64,000 nucleotides of DNA from Streptomyces sp. CB01373 (GTDB lineage Bacteria > Actinomycetota > Actinomycetes > Streptomycetales > Streptomycetaceae): NCBI RefSeq assembly GCF_002803075.1, contig NZ_NNBK01000006.1:124001-188000 (forward strand). The letters are read 5' to 3'. Within the stretch, counting starts at the first letter, position 1. Each line of letters opens with the position of its first letter. The notes beneath the pieces were generated by a model. It was given only the letters and a program-made list of their open reading frames with translations. It made no database searches and was not told the origin of the DNA. Positions 10,881-20,512 of the stretch are shown here, in pieces. Both the position numbers and the translations under genes were made by a program.

Positions 10881-11924
10881 ATGACCGGGCACGGGACGGC
10901 GGAGCATCCACACGGTGCCGACCGACTGTGCGAGGCCGGAGAGCACGTGTACGCCCGGGCCGTACGACGGGGTCGGGTGCCGCGCCGGATCGCAGAGCCG
11001 GTGCCCTGCCTGCTCGAACTCGCCCTGCTGCACCCTGACCCCGACGACATGGGCTTCCTGGTGCCGACCGCGCCGCAGGAGGTCATGACCCGGCTGCTGC
11101 GTGGGATGTACGACGAGGTCAGTGAGAGCCACCGGCGGGTGAGCTCGGTGGTGGCCGCCGTCGAGCGGTACGGCGGGCTCGGCCGCCAGGCACGGGTGCC
11201 CTCCGCGGCCATGGAGGGCACGGCGATCCGGGTCCTGGACGGCCTGTCCCGCATCCAGGCGGCCATGGACGAGGCGACCGAGGCGTGCACCACCGAGGTG
11301 CTCACCGTCCAGCCGGGCGGCATCCGCCGCGAGCACGAACTGTCCGAGGGGCTGCACCGGGCGCTGGCGCTGCGCGGGCGCGGGGTGCGCATGCGGGACC
11401 TGTACACCCATGTGGCCCGGCACGGCCAGGGGCTGCTCAACTACCTGGAACTGCTGGGGGACGCGGTCGAGGCGCGCACGCTGGACGAGGTGATCGACCG
11501 GCTGATCCTCTTCGACCGCACGGTCGCCTTCGTGCCCGCCAACGCCGACTGCACGATGGCGCTGGAACTGCGCCATCCCGCGCTGGTGGAGTACCTGGGG
11601 ACGGTCTTCGAGCGGCTCTGGCGGCTGGCGATCCCGCTGACCGCGCCGCTGCCCGACACGGGCATCGAGGGCATCTCCCACCGCGAGCAGTCCATCGCGG
11701 CGCTGCTGGCCGAGGGCCACCAGGACGCGGTGATCGCCGAGCGGCTGGGCATCAGCGTCCGCACCTGCCGGGCCCACATCGCCCGGCTGTCCGAGACGCT
11801 GGGCGCGGCCAGCCGTACGCAGTTGGGCGTGCGGATCGCCCAGGCGGGGCTCGACGGGCCGCCGCGCGCCGCGGGCGTGGGCCCGTTCACGGTTCCGGGT
11901 CCAGAAGTCCCGACCGTCCGATGA
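10881..11924 (+). CDS. LuxR-type regulator with TrmB/PLD-like sensor domain, paralogue 1
   Basis: 347 residues. An N-terminal region shared with the next two genes starts near LCEAGEHVYARAVRRGRV. The middle domain (about 110-235: VLDGLSRIQAAMDEA, EVLTVQPGG, RGVRMRDLYTHVARH, RTLDEVIDRLILFDRTVAFVPA, LELRHPALVEYL) resembles the PLD-like ligand domain of TrmB-like regulators. The C-terminal LuxR/GerE helix-turn-helix reads HREQSIAALLAEGHQDAVIAERLG followed by SVRTCRAHIARL. It runs opposite to paralogues 2 and 3, and its last 38 bp overlap the end of paralogue 2. The ATG is preceded by GATGGGG. It has a 25-residue Pro/Gly tail absent from the others. Ligand unknown. Confidence 0.85.
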   Translation: MTGHGTAEHPHGADRLCEAGEHVYARAVRRGRVPRRIAEPVPCLLELALLHPDPDDMGFLVPTAPQEVMTRLLRGMYDEVSESHRRVSSVVAAVERYGGLGRQARVPSAAMEGTAIRVLDGLSRIQAAMDEATEACTTEVLTVQPGGIRREHELSEGLHRALALRGRGVRMRDLYTHVARHGQGLLNYLELLGDAVEARTLDEVIDRLILFDRTVAFVPANADCTMALELRHPALVEYLGTVFERLWRLAIPLTAPLPDTGIEGISHREQSIAALLAEGHQDAVIAERLGISVRTCRAHIARLSETLGAASRTQLGVRIAQAGLDGPPRAAGVGPFTVPGPEVPTVR

Positions 11925-12876
11925 GGTAGCCCAACTGGGCGCGGCTGCCGCTGCCGAGGGTGGCGGCGAGCTTGGCGATGTGCTCACGGGCGGTGCGTAC
12001 GTTCATGCCGAGGCGGTCGGCGATGACGGCGTCGGTGTGCCCCTCGACGAGGAGGGCGGCGATGGCGCGCTGGCGGCGGGTGACGCCTCCGGCGGACGGT
12101 TGATGGACGATCAGCGGGTACATGGGCGTGGCCAGGCGCCAGAAACGGTCGAAGGCGGTGGCGAAGTAGCCGACCAGGGCAGGGTGGCGGACCGCGAGAG
12201 CGAGAGTGCCGTCCGCGTTGGCGGGGACGAAGGCGACGCTGCGGTCGACGACGATGAGCCGGTCGGTGACTTCGTCGAGGGAGCGGGCTTCGACATCACC
12301 GGTGAGTTTCTCGTGGTAGGCGGGTATCGCGGGGACATGGCGCAGAGTGTGCTGGTAGAGGGTGCGAATACGCCCGCCGCGGTCCAGCAGCGCTTGATCG
12401 CGGTCCAGCGCCACTCCATGTGCCTCCTCGCCCCTTGGGCCGAGGAGGCCGGAGTGCGGCTGTACGCACAGGACTTCCTCGCTCGCTTCGGCCATGGCCT
12501 CGGTGATGGCCTGGTTGATCCGCGGTGTACCGCTGAGGATCACGAGCGCCGAGGTGTCCGGCTTCCCGGTGCGCCGGCCGTCGATGCGCATCAGCGGCTC
12601 GAAGGTCCGGGCCAGCCGATCCTCACGCCGTCGCTCCTCCGCGATGCGCTCCTCGGCGGCGCGCAGTAGTCGGTGGAGGGCGGTGGCGGGCGCCACGGGC
12701 TCCAGCCGGTCGAGATCCTCGACCGCCGGGTGCAGCAGACCGAAGTCGATGAGACAGGGGGCTCCGTCCGCCTCCCCCGCACGTACCCATCCGCTCCGCA
12801 GGGCGCGTTCGTACAACTCCGTGCCCGCTGGGCACAGGTCCTCCGGGCCGTGCTCCGGATGACGTGTCGGGCCCAC
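11887..12876 (-). CDS. LuxR-type regulator with TrmB/PLD-like sensor domain, paralogue 2
   Basis: 329 residues. Same architecture as its neighbours: LCPAGTELYERALRSGWV at the N-terminus, the PLD-like sensor region (GTPRINQAITEAMAEASEEVL, RGGRIRTLYQHTLRH, RSLDEVTDRLIVVDRSVAFVPA) and the LuxR helix-turn-helix (RRQRAIAALLVEGHTDAVIADRLG, NVRTAREHIAKLAATLGSGSR). The GTG start at 12876 follows GGGAGGACCGG. Only 18 bp separate it from the end of paralogue 3, so the two are likely one operon. In its sensor/HTH core it is closer to paralogue 3 (LYQH, LGMNVRT, LGSGSRAQLGYLI) than to paralogue 1. Confidence 0.85.
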   Translation of the reverse strand: MGPTRHPEHGPEDLCPAGTELYERALRSGWVRAGEADGAPCLIDFGLLHPAVEDLDRLEPVAPATALHRLLRAAEERIAEERRREDRLARTFEPLMRIDGRRTGKPDTSALVILSGTPRINQAITEAMAEASEEVLCVQPHSGLLGPRGEEAHGVALDRDQALLDRGGRIRTLYQHTLRHVPAIPAYHEKLTGDVEARSLDEVTDRLIVVDRSVAFVPANADGTLALAVRHPALVGYFATAFDRFWRLATPMYPLIVHQPSAGGVTRRQRAIAALLVEGHTDAVIADRLGMNVRTAREHIAKLAATLGSGSRAQLGYLIGRSGLLDPEP

Positions 12877-12894
12877 CCGGTCCTCCCTGTGGCT

Positions 12895-13878
12895 TCAGTG
12901 TTTCTGCTGCAGAATCCCCGACTGGGCAATGAGATAACCGAGTTGTGCGCGGCTGCCGCTGCCGAGGATGGCGGCGAGCTTGGCGATGTGGGCCCGGCAG
13001 GTACGGACGTTCATTCCGAGGCGGCGGGCTATGGCCTCGTCGACGTGGCCCTCGATGAGGAGCTTGGCTATGGAGTGCTGGATGTCGTTGATGCCGCCGG
13101 GCGCGGTCTCGTAGGGGGCGCCCGCGCTCAGGGGGACCGAGCGGCCCCACATGAACTCGAAGACTCTGATGAGGTAACGGACGAGGCCCGGGTGGCGGAG
13201 TTCCAGAGCGACTTGCTGATCGTCGCGGGCGGGGATGAAGGCGACGGTCTCGTCGCACACGATGAGCCGTTCCACCACCTCGTCGATGGTGCGGTACTCG
13301 GCCTTCCCCGTCGACAACTGGTCCACGTAGGCCAGCTTCTCGGGGCTGTAGCGCGCGGTGTGCTGATAGAGGGTCCGGATGCGCACGCCGCGCTCGATCA
13401 GAGGCCGGTCCCGCTCGAGGCCCTGGGTGAGGCTGCGCTCGGAGAAGCGGTCGTCGCTCGGCTGGATGGTGAGCATCTCGGTGTGGCACTGGGCCGTGGC
13501 CGCGTTGAGCGCGGCGTTGATCCGCGCGCCTCCCTCCAGCACCGTGATGGAGTGGTCGGTCGTCGCCGACTGCGCGCTGAGCGCGAGGAACGGCTCAAAG
13601 AGCTCCGCTAGTTGGATGGACAGCCGTCGGCGGTCCGTGATCTCCCGCTCGATCGGATGGAGCCGCTCGGCCAGCGCGACCGACGGGTGTACCGGGCACA
13701 GCCAGTCCGTGTCGTCCGGATCCGGGTGGAGAAGGTCGAACTCCACGAGGCAGGGGGCGCTTTCGGCATCCGCCCGGCGGATCCTCCCCAGGCGGAGGGC
13801 GTTCGCGTAAAGTCGGCCACCTTCCTCACAAAGTTCGGTCACCGCATGGGGATGCGTCGCCTTAGTCTGATTTGCCAC
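12895..13878 (-). CDS. LuxR-type regulator with TrmB/PLD-like sensor domain, paralogue 3
   Basis: 327 residues from the GTG at 13878, which follows GGTGGAGATTTC; an upstream ATG at 13908 has no ribosome site and is rejected. N-terminus TKATHPHAVTELCEEGGRLYANALRLGRI. The sensor domain has VLEGGARINAALNAATAQCHTEML, RGVRIRTLYQHTARYSPEKLAY and RTIDEVVERLIVCDETVAFIPARDD. The helix-turn-helix is IQHSIAKLLIEGHVDEAIARRLG plus NVRTCRAHIAKL. It is transcribed divergently from the DSHWP peptide gene, 116 bp away, the usual position of the cognate regulator. Its codons look less GC-biased than those of its neighbours. This paralogue is the best candidate to control the peptide operon. Confidence 0.85.
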   Translation of the reverse strand: MANQTKATHPHAVTELCEEGGRLYANALRLGRIRRADAESAPCLVEFDLLHPDPDDTDWLCPVHPSVALAERLHPIEREITDRRRLSIQLAELFEPFLALSAQSATTDHSITVLEGGARINAALNAATAQCHTEMLTIQPSDDRFSERSLTQGLERDRPLIERGVRIRTLYQHTARYSPEKLAYVDQLSTGKAEYRTIDEVVERLIVCDETVAFIPARDDQQVALELRHPGLVRYLIRVFEFMWGRSVPLSAGAPYETAPGGINDIQHSIAKLLIEGHVDEAIARRLGMNVRTCRAHIAKLAAILGSGSRAQLGYLIAQSGILQQKH

Positions 13879-13902
13879 GAAATCTCCACCCCCCAGGGTC
13901 CT

Positions 13903-13919
13903 GAACATGCAGGAACATG
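13903..13919. promoter_or_regulatory. Direct repeat GAACATG x2, operator candidate
   Basis: GAACATG occurs at 13903-13909 and again at 13913-13919, exactly one DNA turn (10 bp) apart. It sits in the divergent promoter region between regulator paralogue 3 and the DSHWP peptide gene. Direct repeats with 10-bp phasing suit a LuxR-type dimer reading one face of the helix. Regulatory role inferred. Confidence 0.4.
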
Positions 13920-13994
13920 ATGCATCGATCCTGTGGCCATGACGTGCTGGAATGAGCCATCGTCTTATCCGACGGGGGAAAAGGAGACTTTCAA

Positions 13995-14210
13995 GTGAGG
14001 ACGAAGCCGACTATGCGTAAGAGAATGCTTCGCTCGGTGCTTGTGGCCGCCTTCTCCGCCGTTGCGGTCTTCGGGGCGATGGGTGGTCACTCCGGTGCGA
14101 AGAGCGACGATCGGGCGGACAGCCACTGGCCGGCAGTCGTGATCGCGGGTCCTGCCGACTCGCACTGGCCGGGCTCTCCGGCGGCAGTTGATTCTGGAGA
14201 GCTGATGTGA
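13995..14210 (+). CDS. Small exported peptide with two DSHWP motifs
   Basis: 71 residues. The GTG start at 13995 is set by AAGGAG eight bases upstream. A basic N-terminus (MRTKPTMRKRMLR) and a hydrophobic stretch (SVLVAAFSAVAVFGAMG, about 14-30) make a typical Sec signal peptide with likely cleavage near GAMGG. The predicted mature part is about 40 residues and contains ADSHWP twice, at 41-46 and 54-59 (period 13), and ends DSGELM. It has no Cys, so it is not a disulfide-bonded toxin. It is translationally coupled (ATGTGA) to the Rieske-like gene and divergent from the paralogous regulators. A signal precursor or RiPP-like precursor is the leading guess; no family is recognised. Confidence 0.75.
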   Translation: MRTKPTMRKRMLRSVLVAAFSAVAVFGAMGGHSGAKSDDRADSHWPAVVIAGPADSHWPGSPAAVDSGELM

Positions 14211-14542
14211 CCACTCCACCCGACGACCGGTCCTTCCGCCGCGAGATGGCCACGGCCTACCGCTCCGGTTGGCACTTCATCGACCTGGTCACCGCCATCC
14301 CCCACAGCGGTGACTCGCTGATGGTGACCGTCTTCGGTGAACCGGTCGTCGTGACGAGGGACGACGACGGTGACGTACGGGCGTACCGGTGTCTGCGGCG
14401 GCCTCGGGGGGCGCCGCAGCCCGTACGGTGTGCCGTCCGTTACGGAATGATCTTCGTCAACCTGGACCAGAGGGACCACCGTCAGGTGCCGGCACCGCCC
14501 TCGGTCCTCAGAGCCATCTCCGCCACCCCCCGCAGTGCCTGA
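14207..14542 (+). CDS. Miniature Rieske-like protein lacking Fe-S ligands
   Basis: 111 residues. The GTG start overlaps the peptide stop, with GGAGAG upstream. Residues 18-67 follow the N-terminal fold of ring-hydroxylating oxygenase alpha subunits: YRSGWHFIDLVTAIPHSGDSLMV, FGEPVVVTRDDDGDVRAYRC, RGAPQPVRC, then YGMIFVNLDQ. In true Rieske domains the segment before RGA carries CxH and a second CxxH follows; here it reads CLRRPRGA and CAVRYG. The histidine ligands are absent and the intervening loop is deleted. It cannot bind a normal [2Fe-2S] cluster and has no catalytic domain. It may be a binding or sensing module linked to the peptide; function unknown. A decayed fragment is the alternative, but intact coupling argues against that. 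Confidence 0.7.
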   Translation: MTTPPDDRSFRREMATAYRSGWHFIDLVTAIPHSGDSLMVTVFGEPVVVTRDDDGDVRAYRCLRRPRGAPQPVRCAVRYGMIFVNLDQRDHRQVPAPPSVLRAISATPRSA

Positions 14543-14586
14543 CGCGATTCCCCCGTCGTAACAGATCGCTCAGGTGCTTCCCCCCG

Positions 14587-14632
14587 CAGCGGCGTCACCG
14601 TGACCTGAACACGGTGACGCCGCTGTTGTTTT
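14587..14632 (+). terminator. Terminator of the DSHWP peptide operon
   Basis: A perfect 16-bp stem (CAGCGGCGTCACCGTG, loop ACCTGAA, then its complement) followed by TTGTTTT. It lies 44 bp after the Rieske-like stop and ends this short transcript before the clpB promoter. Between it and the HspR site (14633-14777) I see only C/T-rich non-coding sequence. Confidence 0.92.
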
Positions 14633-14777
14633 CCCGGAAACCTCCGGGTATCAGCGGATTCGATCGCTGGCCGAAAATAGCCATCGCTCCACGGATCGCC
14701 GCTCCGTCTCCGCCTCCGCCTGCCCTGCGGGCGCCTCTTCCTCCCTCTTCCTGTCCCGGGAAAGCTCCCGGCGTCAC

Positions 14778-14798
14778 CTTGAGTGGAATAGACTCAAG
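14778..14798. promoter_or_regulatory. HspR operator (perfect HAIR) of clpB
   Basis: CTTGAGT-GGAATAG-ACTCAAG, a perfect HAIR 72 bp before clpB. TTGAGT inside it can serve as a -35 box, with TACGCT at 14805-14810 as a -10 candidate, so bound HspR would block RNA polymerase. A further half-site TTGAGT lies at 14813-14818. ClpB control by HspR is established in Streptomyces. Confidence 0.93.
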
Positions 14799-14870
14799 TT
14801 TGTGTACGCTGATTGAGTCAGCACTGGGAGATGTGGCAGAGAGCGCTCGTCAAGGAGGAGAGAAGCGACC

Positions 14871-17468
<2,598 letters not shown>

Positions 17469-17474
17469 CCCCGG

Positions 17475-17508
17475 CGCGGTCCGCCGCCACGGCGGGTGGC
17501 GGACCGCG
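17475..17508 (+). terminator. clpB terminator
   Basis: An 11-bp stem CGCGGTCCGCC / GGCGGACCGCG with a 12-base loop, starting 7 bp after the clpB stop. The stretch from here to 17742 holds no gene that I can support. Confidence 0.8.
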
Positions 17509-17742
17509 TCACACCGTGAAGGCCCGGAACCGTGTCCGGGCCGGCGCGGGAAGTTCCGTGGGTCCTCCGCTCAGTGGGTACTCGGAGGCCGACAGGGCCG
17601 TCATGGCCTCCCCCTCCGTTCGCCGGACGTCCACCTGACGGCCGGATCATGTCAGCCCAGGGCTGACAGCCTCCCGGAGGGCTTGCCACCCCCCTCCCCG
17701 GATGAGGGAGGATGGCGAGATCCGTACGAAGGGAAAAACACG

Positions 17743-18306
17743 GTGAGCATCGACCCGTCCTCGATTCCGAACTTCGGGGGCCAGCCCGAGCCGCAGCCCC
17801 AGGGACCGGCGGGCCCCGTCGTCCCGGATCAGGACCTCGTGAAGCAGCTCCTGGACCAGATGGAGCTCAAGTACGTCGTCGACGACGAGGGCGACCTCGC
17901 GGCGCCGTGGGAGCAGTTCCGTACGTACTTCATGTTCCGCGGCGAGGCGGACCAGCAGGTCTTCTCGGTGCGGACGTTCTACGACCGGCCCCACAAGATC
18001 GACGAGAAGCCGCAGCTGCTGGAGTCCATCGACGACTGGAACCGTCGGACCCTGTGGCCCAAGGTGTACACCCACACCCACGACGACGGCACCGTCCGCC
18101 TCATCGGCGAGGCGCAGATGCTGATCGGCATGGGCGTGAGCCTGGAGCACTTCGTCTCCTCGACGGTCAGCTGGGTGCGGGCCGCCATCGAGTTCGACCG
18201 GTGGCTCGTCGAGCAGCTCGGCCTCGAGGAGGACGTCAACGCGGCGGACCAGCCCGCCGACCAGAACGCCGACGAGGCGGACAAGCCCGAGGACGACGAG
18301 AAGTAG
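17743..18306 (+). CDS. YbjN-domain protein
   Basis: 187 residues. The GTG start at 17743 follows GAAGGG. A short Pro/Gln-rich N-terminus is followed by a YbjN / type III secretion chaperone-like fold (about 25-160): LVKQLLDQMELKYVVDDEGDLAAPW, FYDRPHKIDEKPQLLESIDDWNRRTLWPKVYTHT, and VSLEHFVSSTVSWVRAAIEFDRWL. The C-terminus is strongly acidic (NADEADKPEDDEK). YbjN proteins are small cytosolic proteins; the precise partner of the actinobacterial form is unknown. It lies between clpB and a convergent aminotransferase gene. Confidence 0.85.
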   Translation: MSIDPSSIPNFGGQPEPQPQGPAGPVVPDQDLVKQLLDQMELKYVVDDEGDLAAPWEQFRTYFMFRGEADQQVFSVRTFYDRPHKIDEKPQLLESIDDWNRRTLWPKVYTHTHDDGTVRLIGEAQMLIGMGVSLEHFVSSTVSWVRAAIEFDRWLVEQLGLEEDVNAADQPADQNADEADKPEDDEK

Positions 18307-18371
18307 TCCCACGGCCGTCACACACAGCGGTGTCCGCGTGAGCGCGCGCGGACACGTGCCGTAGCCGAGCG

Positions 18372-18426
18372 AGAGCCCGGCCCGGGACGCGAGCCTGCAC
18401 TGGCCGCGTACCCGGGACCGGGCTCT
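18372..18426. terminator. Bidirectional terminator between YbjN and aminotransferase genes
   Basis: AGAGCCCGG-CCCGGG pairs with CCCGGGACCGGGCTCT across a loop of about 24 bases, with one bulged base. It lies between two convergent genes and can serve both. Confidence 0.7.
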
Positions 18427-18453
18427 TCGCCGTAGCGGCGGAAGTACCCCGGC

Positions 18454-19638
18454 TCACAGGCTCCCGAGGCGGGACACGGCCTCGTCCAGGACGTTCGTCC
18501 GTTTGCAGAAGGCGAAGCGGACCTGGGTGCGGCCCGCCTCCCGGTCGTCGTAGAAGACCGCGTTGGGGATGGCGACCACGCCGCAGCGCTCGGGCAGGGC
18601 GCGGCAGAAGGCGATGCCGTCCTTCTCGCCGAGCCGGGCGATGTCGGTGGTGATGAAGTACGTGCCCCGGGGGCGGAAGACCTCGAAGCCCGCGTCGGCC
18701 AGGCCGGAGGCGAGCAGGTCGCGCTTGGCGCGCAGGTCGTCGCGGAAGCCGGTGAAGTGGCTGTCGGGGAGAGCGAGGGCCTCGGCGATCGCGTACTGGA
18801 ACGGCCCGGCGCTCACATAGGTGAGGAACTGCTTGGCCGAACGGACCGCCGTGACCAGGGGAGCGGCGGCGGTGACCCAGCCGACCTTCCAGCCGGTGAA
18901 CGAAAACGTCTTGCCGCTCGACGAGATGCCGACCGTGCGCTCGCGCATGCCGGGGAACGTGGCGAGCGGGATGTGCTCGGCGTCGTCGTACACCAGGTGC
19001 TCGTACACCTCGTCCGTCACCACGAGCAGGTCGCGTTCGACGGCGAGCCGTGCGATCTCGGCCAGTTCGGCGCGGGTGAGGACGGTGCCGGTCGGGTTGT
19101 GCGGGGTGTTCAGGAGCAGCAGCCGGGTCCGCGGGGTCACCGCGTCGCGCAGTTCGTCCAGGTCGAGCCGGAATCCGGCGTCCCCGCCGTGGTGCGGCCG
19201 GAGGGTCACCGGCACCCGCTTCGCGCCCGCCATCGCGATGCAGGCGGCGTACGAGTCGTAGTACGGCTCCAGGGCGATCACCTCGTCGCCGGGCTCCAGG
19301 AGCGCGAGCAGCGCCGCCGCGATCGCCTCGGTGGCGCCCGCGGTGACCAGCACCTCGGTGTCCGGGTCGTAGGAGAGCCCGTACCGCCGCCGCTGGTGCT
19401 CCGCGATCGCCGTGCGCAGCTCGGGGACGCCCGGGCCCGGCGGGTACTGGTTGCCCCGCCCGTCGCGCAGGGCGCGCACGGCCGCCTCCCGGATCTCCTC
19501 GGGGCCGTCGGTGTCGGGGAAGCCCTGCCCCAGGTTGATCGACCCGGTCCGCACGGCGAGCGCGGACATCTCGGCGAAGATCGTCGTCCCGAACTCGGCG
19601 AGCCGGCGGTTGAGGAGCGGGCGTGCGCTGGAGGTCAT
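18454..19638 (-). CDS. PLP aminotransferase, class I (YbdL/KAT type)
   Basis: 394 residues. The internal ATG at 19638 has GGACGGAGG nine bases upstream; the ATG at 19647 touches that site and is less likely. Fold type I class I landmarks: INLGQGFPDTDGPEEI, NTPHNPTGTVL, VTDEVYEHLVYD, and the PLP-lysine segment SSSGKTFSFTGWKVGWV. The LGQGFPD motif is typical of kynurenine/methionine-type aminotransferases (YbdL, KAT). Keto-acid transamination of aromatic amino acids, Met or Gln is the likely reaction. Kynurenine-cleaving genes occur 10 kb away but are not linked. Exact substrate not decided. Confidence 0.88.
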   Translation of the reverse strand: MTSSARPLLNRRLAEFGTTIFAEMSALAVRTGSINLGQGFPDTDGPEEIREAAVRALRDGRGNQYPPGPGVPELRTAIAEHQRRRYGLSYDPDTEVLVTAGATEAIAAALLALLEPGDEVIALEPYYDSYAACIAMAGAKRVPVTLRPHHGGDAGFRLDLDELRDAVTPRTRLLLLNTPHNPTGTVLTRAELAEIARLAVERDLLVVTDEVYEHLVYDDAEHIPLATFPGMRERTVGISSSGKTFSFTGWKVGWVTAAAPLVTAVRSAKQFLTYVSAGPFQYAIAEALALPDSHFTGFRDDLRAKRDLLASGLADAGFEVFRPRGTYFITTDIARLGEKDGIAFCRALPERCGVVAIPNAVFYDDREAGRTQVRFAFCKRTNVLDEAVSRLGSL

Positions 19639-19838
19639 GCCGGCCATCCTCCGTCCAAGCTCTGGACTTCCTCAAGTGTGCTTTGGCCGGTCCGGCGGCC
19701 GGGCATCTCCCGGGCACGCTGCGAGGCGCCCACGGGGGGCCGCTTCGGCAACAACGCCCCGGGAAGGTCCGGCGGGCGTCCCGGGGAACGGTCCAGGGCG
19801 CGGTCGGCGGGTTCCGGGGACGGAGGGAGGGGGACGCC

Positions 19839-20171
19839 ATGGTCTGGGGCATCGTCCTGGCGGTGATCGCGGTGCTGTGCGTGACCGCCGTGGCGGCGGG
19901 GCGCCGCAGGGCCCGCCGCGACCGGTTCGTCAAGTCGTACCGCGGCCGGCGCACCGGGTCGGGCGGCGGGGGGAGCGCGAGCGGCGGGGCTGCCGGCTGG
20001 TGGGCCGGGTCGGACGGCGGCGGTGGCTGTTCGTCCGGCGGCGGCCATCACTCGGGTGGGGGTCACTCGGGAGGGGGGCATCACTCGTGTGGGGGTCACT
20101 CCTGCGGAGGTGGCTCGTCGTGCGGGGGCGGGTCGTCGTGCGGAGGCGGCGGATGCGGAGGAGGCAGCTGA
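19839..20171 (+). CDS. Single-pass membrane peptide with Gly/His/Ser/Cys-rich tail
   Basis: 110 residues. One N-terminal membrane helix (VWGIVLAVIAVLCVTAVAAG) is followed by a basic segment (RRRARRDRFVKSYRGRR). The last 60 residues are almost only Gly, Ser, His and Cys: CSSGGGHHSGGGHSGGGHHS, then GGGSSCGGGSSCGGGGCGGG. The tail holds eight His and six Cys and could bind soft or transition metals. Similar Gly/Cys tails end some actinobacterial TIGR04222-type membrane proteins, but the rest of that domain is missing. The ATG at 19839 follows a strong GGAGGGAGGGGG site. Function unknown. Confidence 0.72.
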   Translation: MVWGIVLAVIAVLCVTAVAAGRRRARRDRFVKSYRGRRTGSGGGGSASGGAAGWWAGSDGGGGCSSGGGHHSGGGHSGGGHHSCGGHSCGGGSSCGGGSSCGGGGCGGGS

Positions 20172-20512
20172 CACGGGGCAGCCGAGCTCCACGGGGGAAA
20201 CCGCATCCGGGCCGGCGCCTGTCGGGAGGCAGTCTCCGGGGGGCGCACCGGCCCCGTTGCGCGACTCCTGTCACCTGCCGGCGTTGAACAGTTGAGCTGT
20301 GGGGCCCTCTGAGGGATGGAAACCGCACGAAGTTGGGTAAAAACCCTGTGGTGGAACCGCAGTTCGTGATTGCCTCTACCGACGCAGCCCCTCGGACGTC
20401 CCGCACACCCCCCTCCCGAGCTGGGCTGACCGGGCCGTCGTCCCCGTGTCCACCGGGGCGTGCCGGCCCGTTCCTCCCCTTCTTTTTCTTTGCGTGCTAG
20501 CGGAGCCGATCC
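20172..20512. other. Non-coding gap before DUF2617 gene
   Basis: 341 bp with no supportable gene. It includes a less GC-rich patch around 20325-20380 (GTTGGGTAAAAACCC) that may hold the promoter of the following gene. A T-rich stretch (CCTTCTTTTTCTTTGCG) lies just before the DUF2617 ribosome site. No strong stem-loop seen. Confidence 0.5.

Noticed and set aside
13879..13908. Longer start for regulator paralogue 3 at the ATG of 13908
   Set aside because: No ribosome site precedes it, whereas the GTG at 13878 has GGTGGAG at good spacing and gives a length equal to paralogue 2.
14207..14542. Calling this a functional Rieske ferredoxin or dioxygenase subunit
   Set aside because: The Cys/His ligand motifs and catalytic domain are missing, so only the fold resemblance is claimed.
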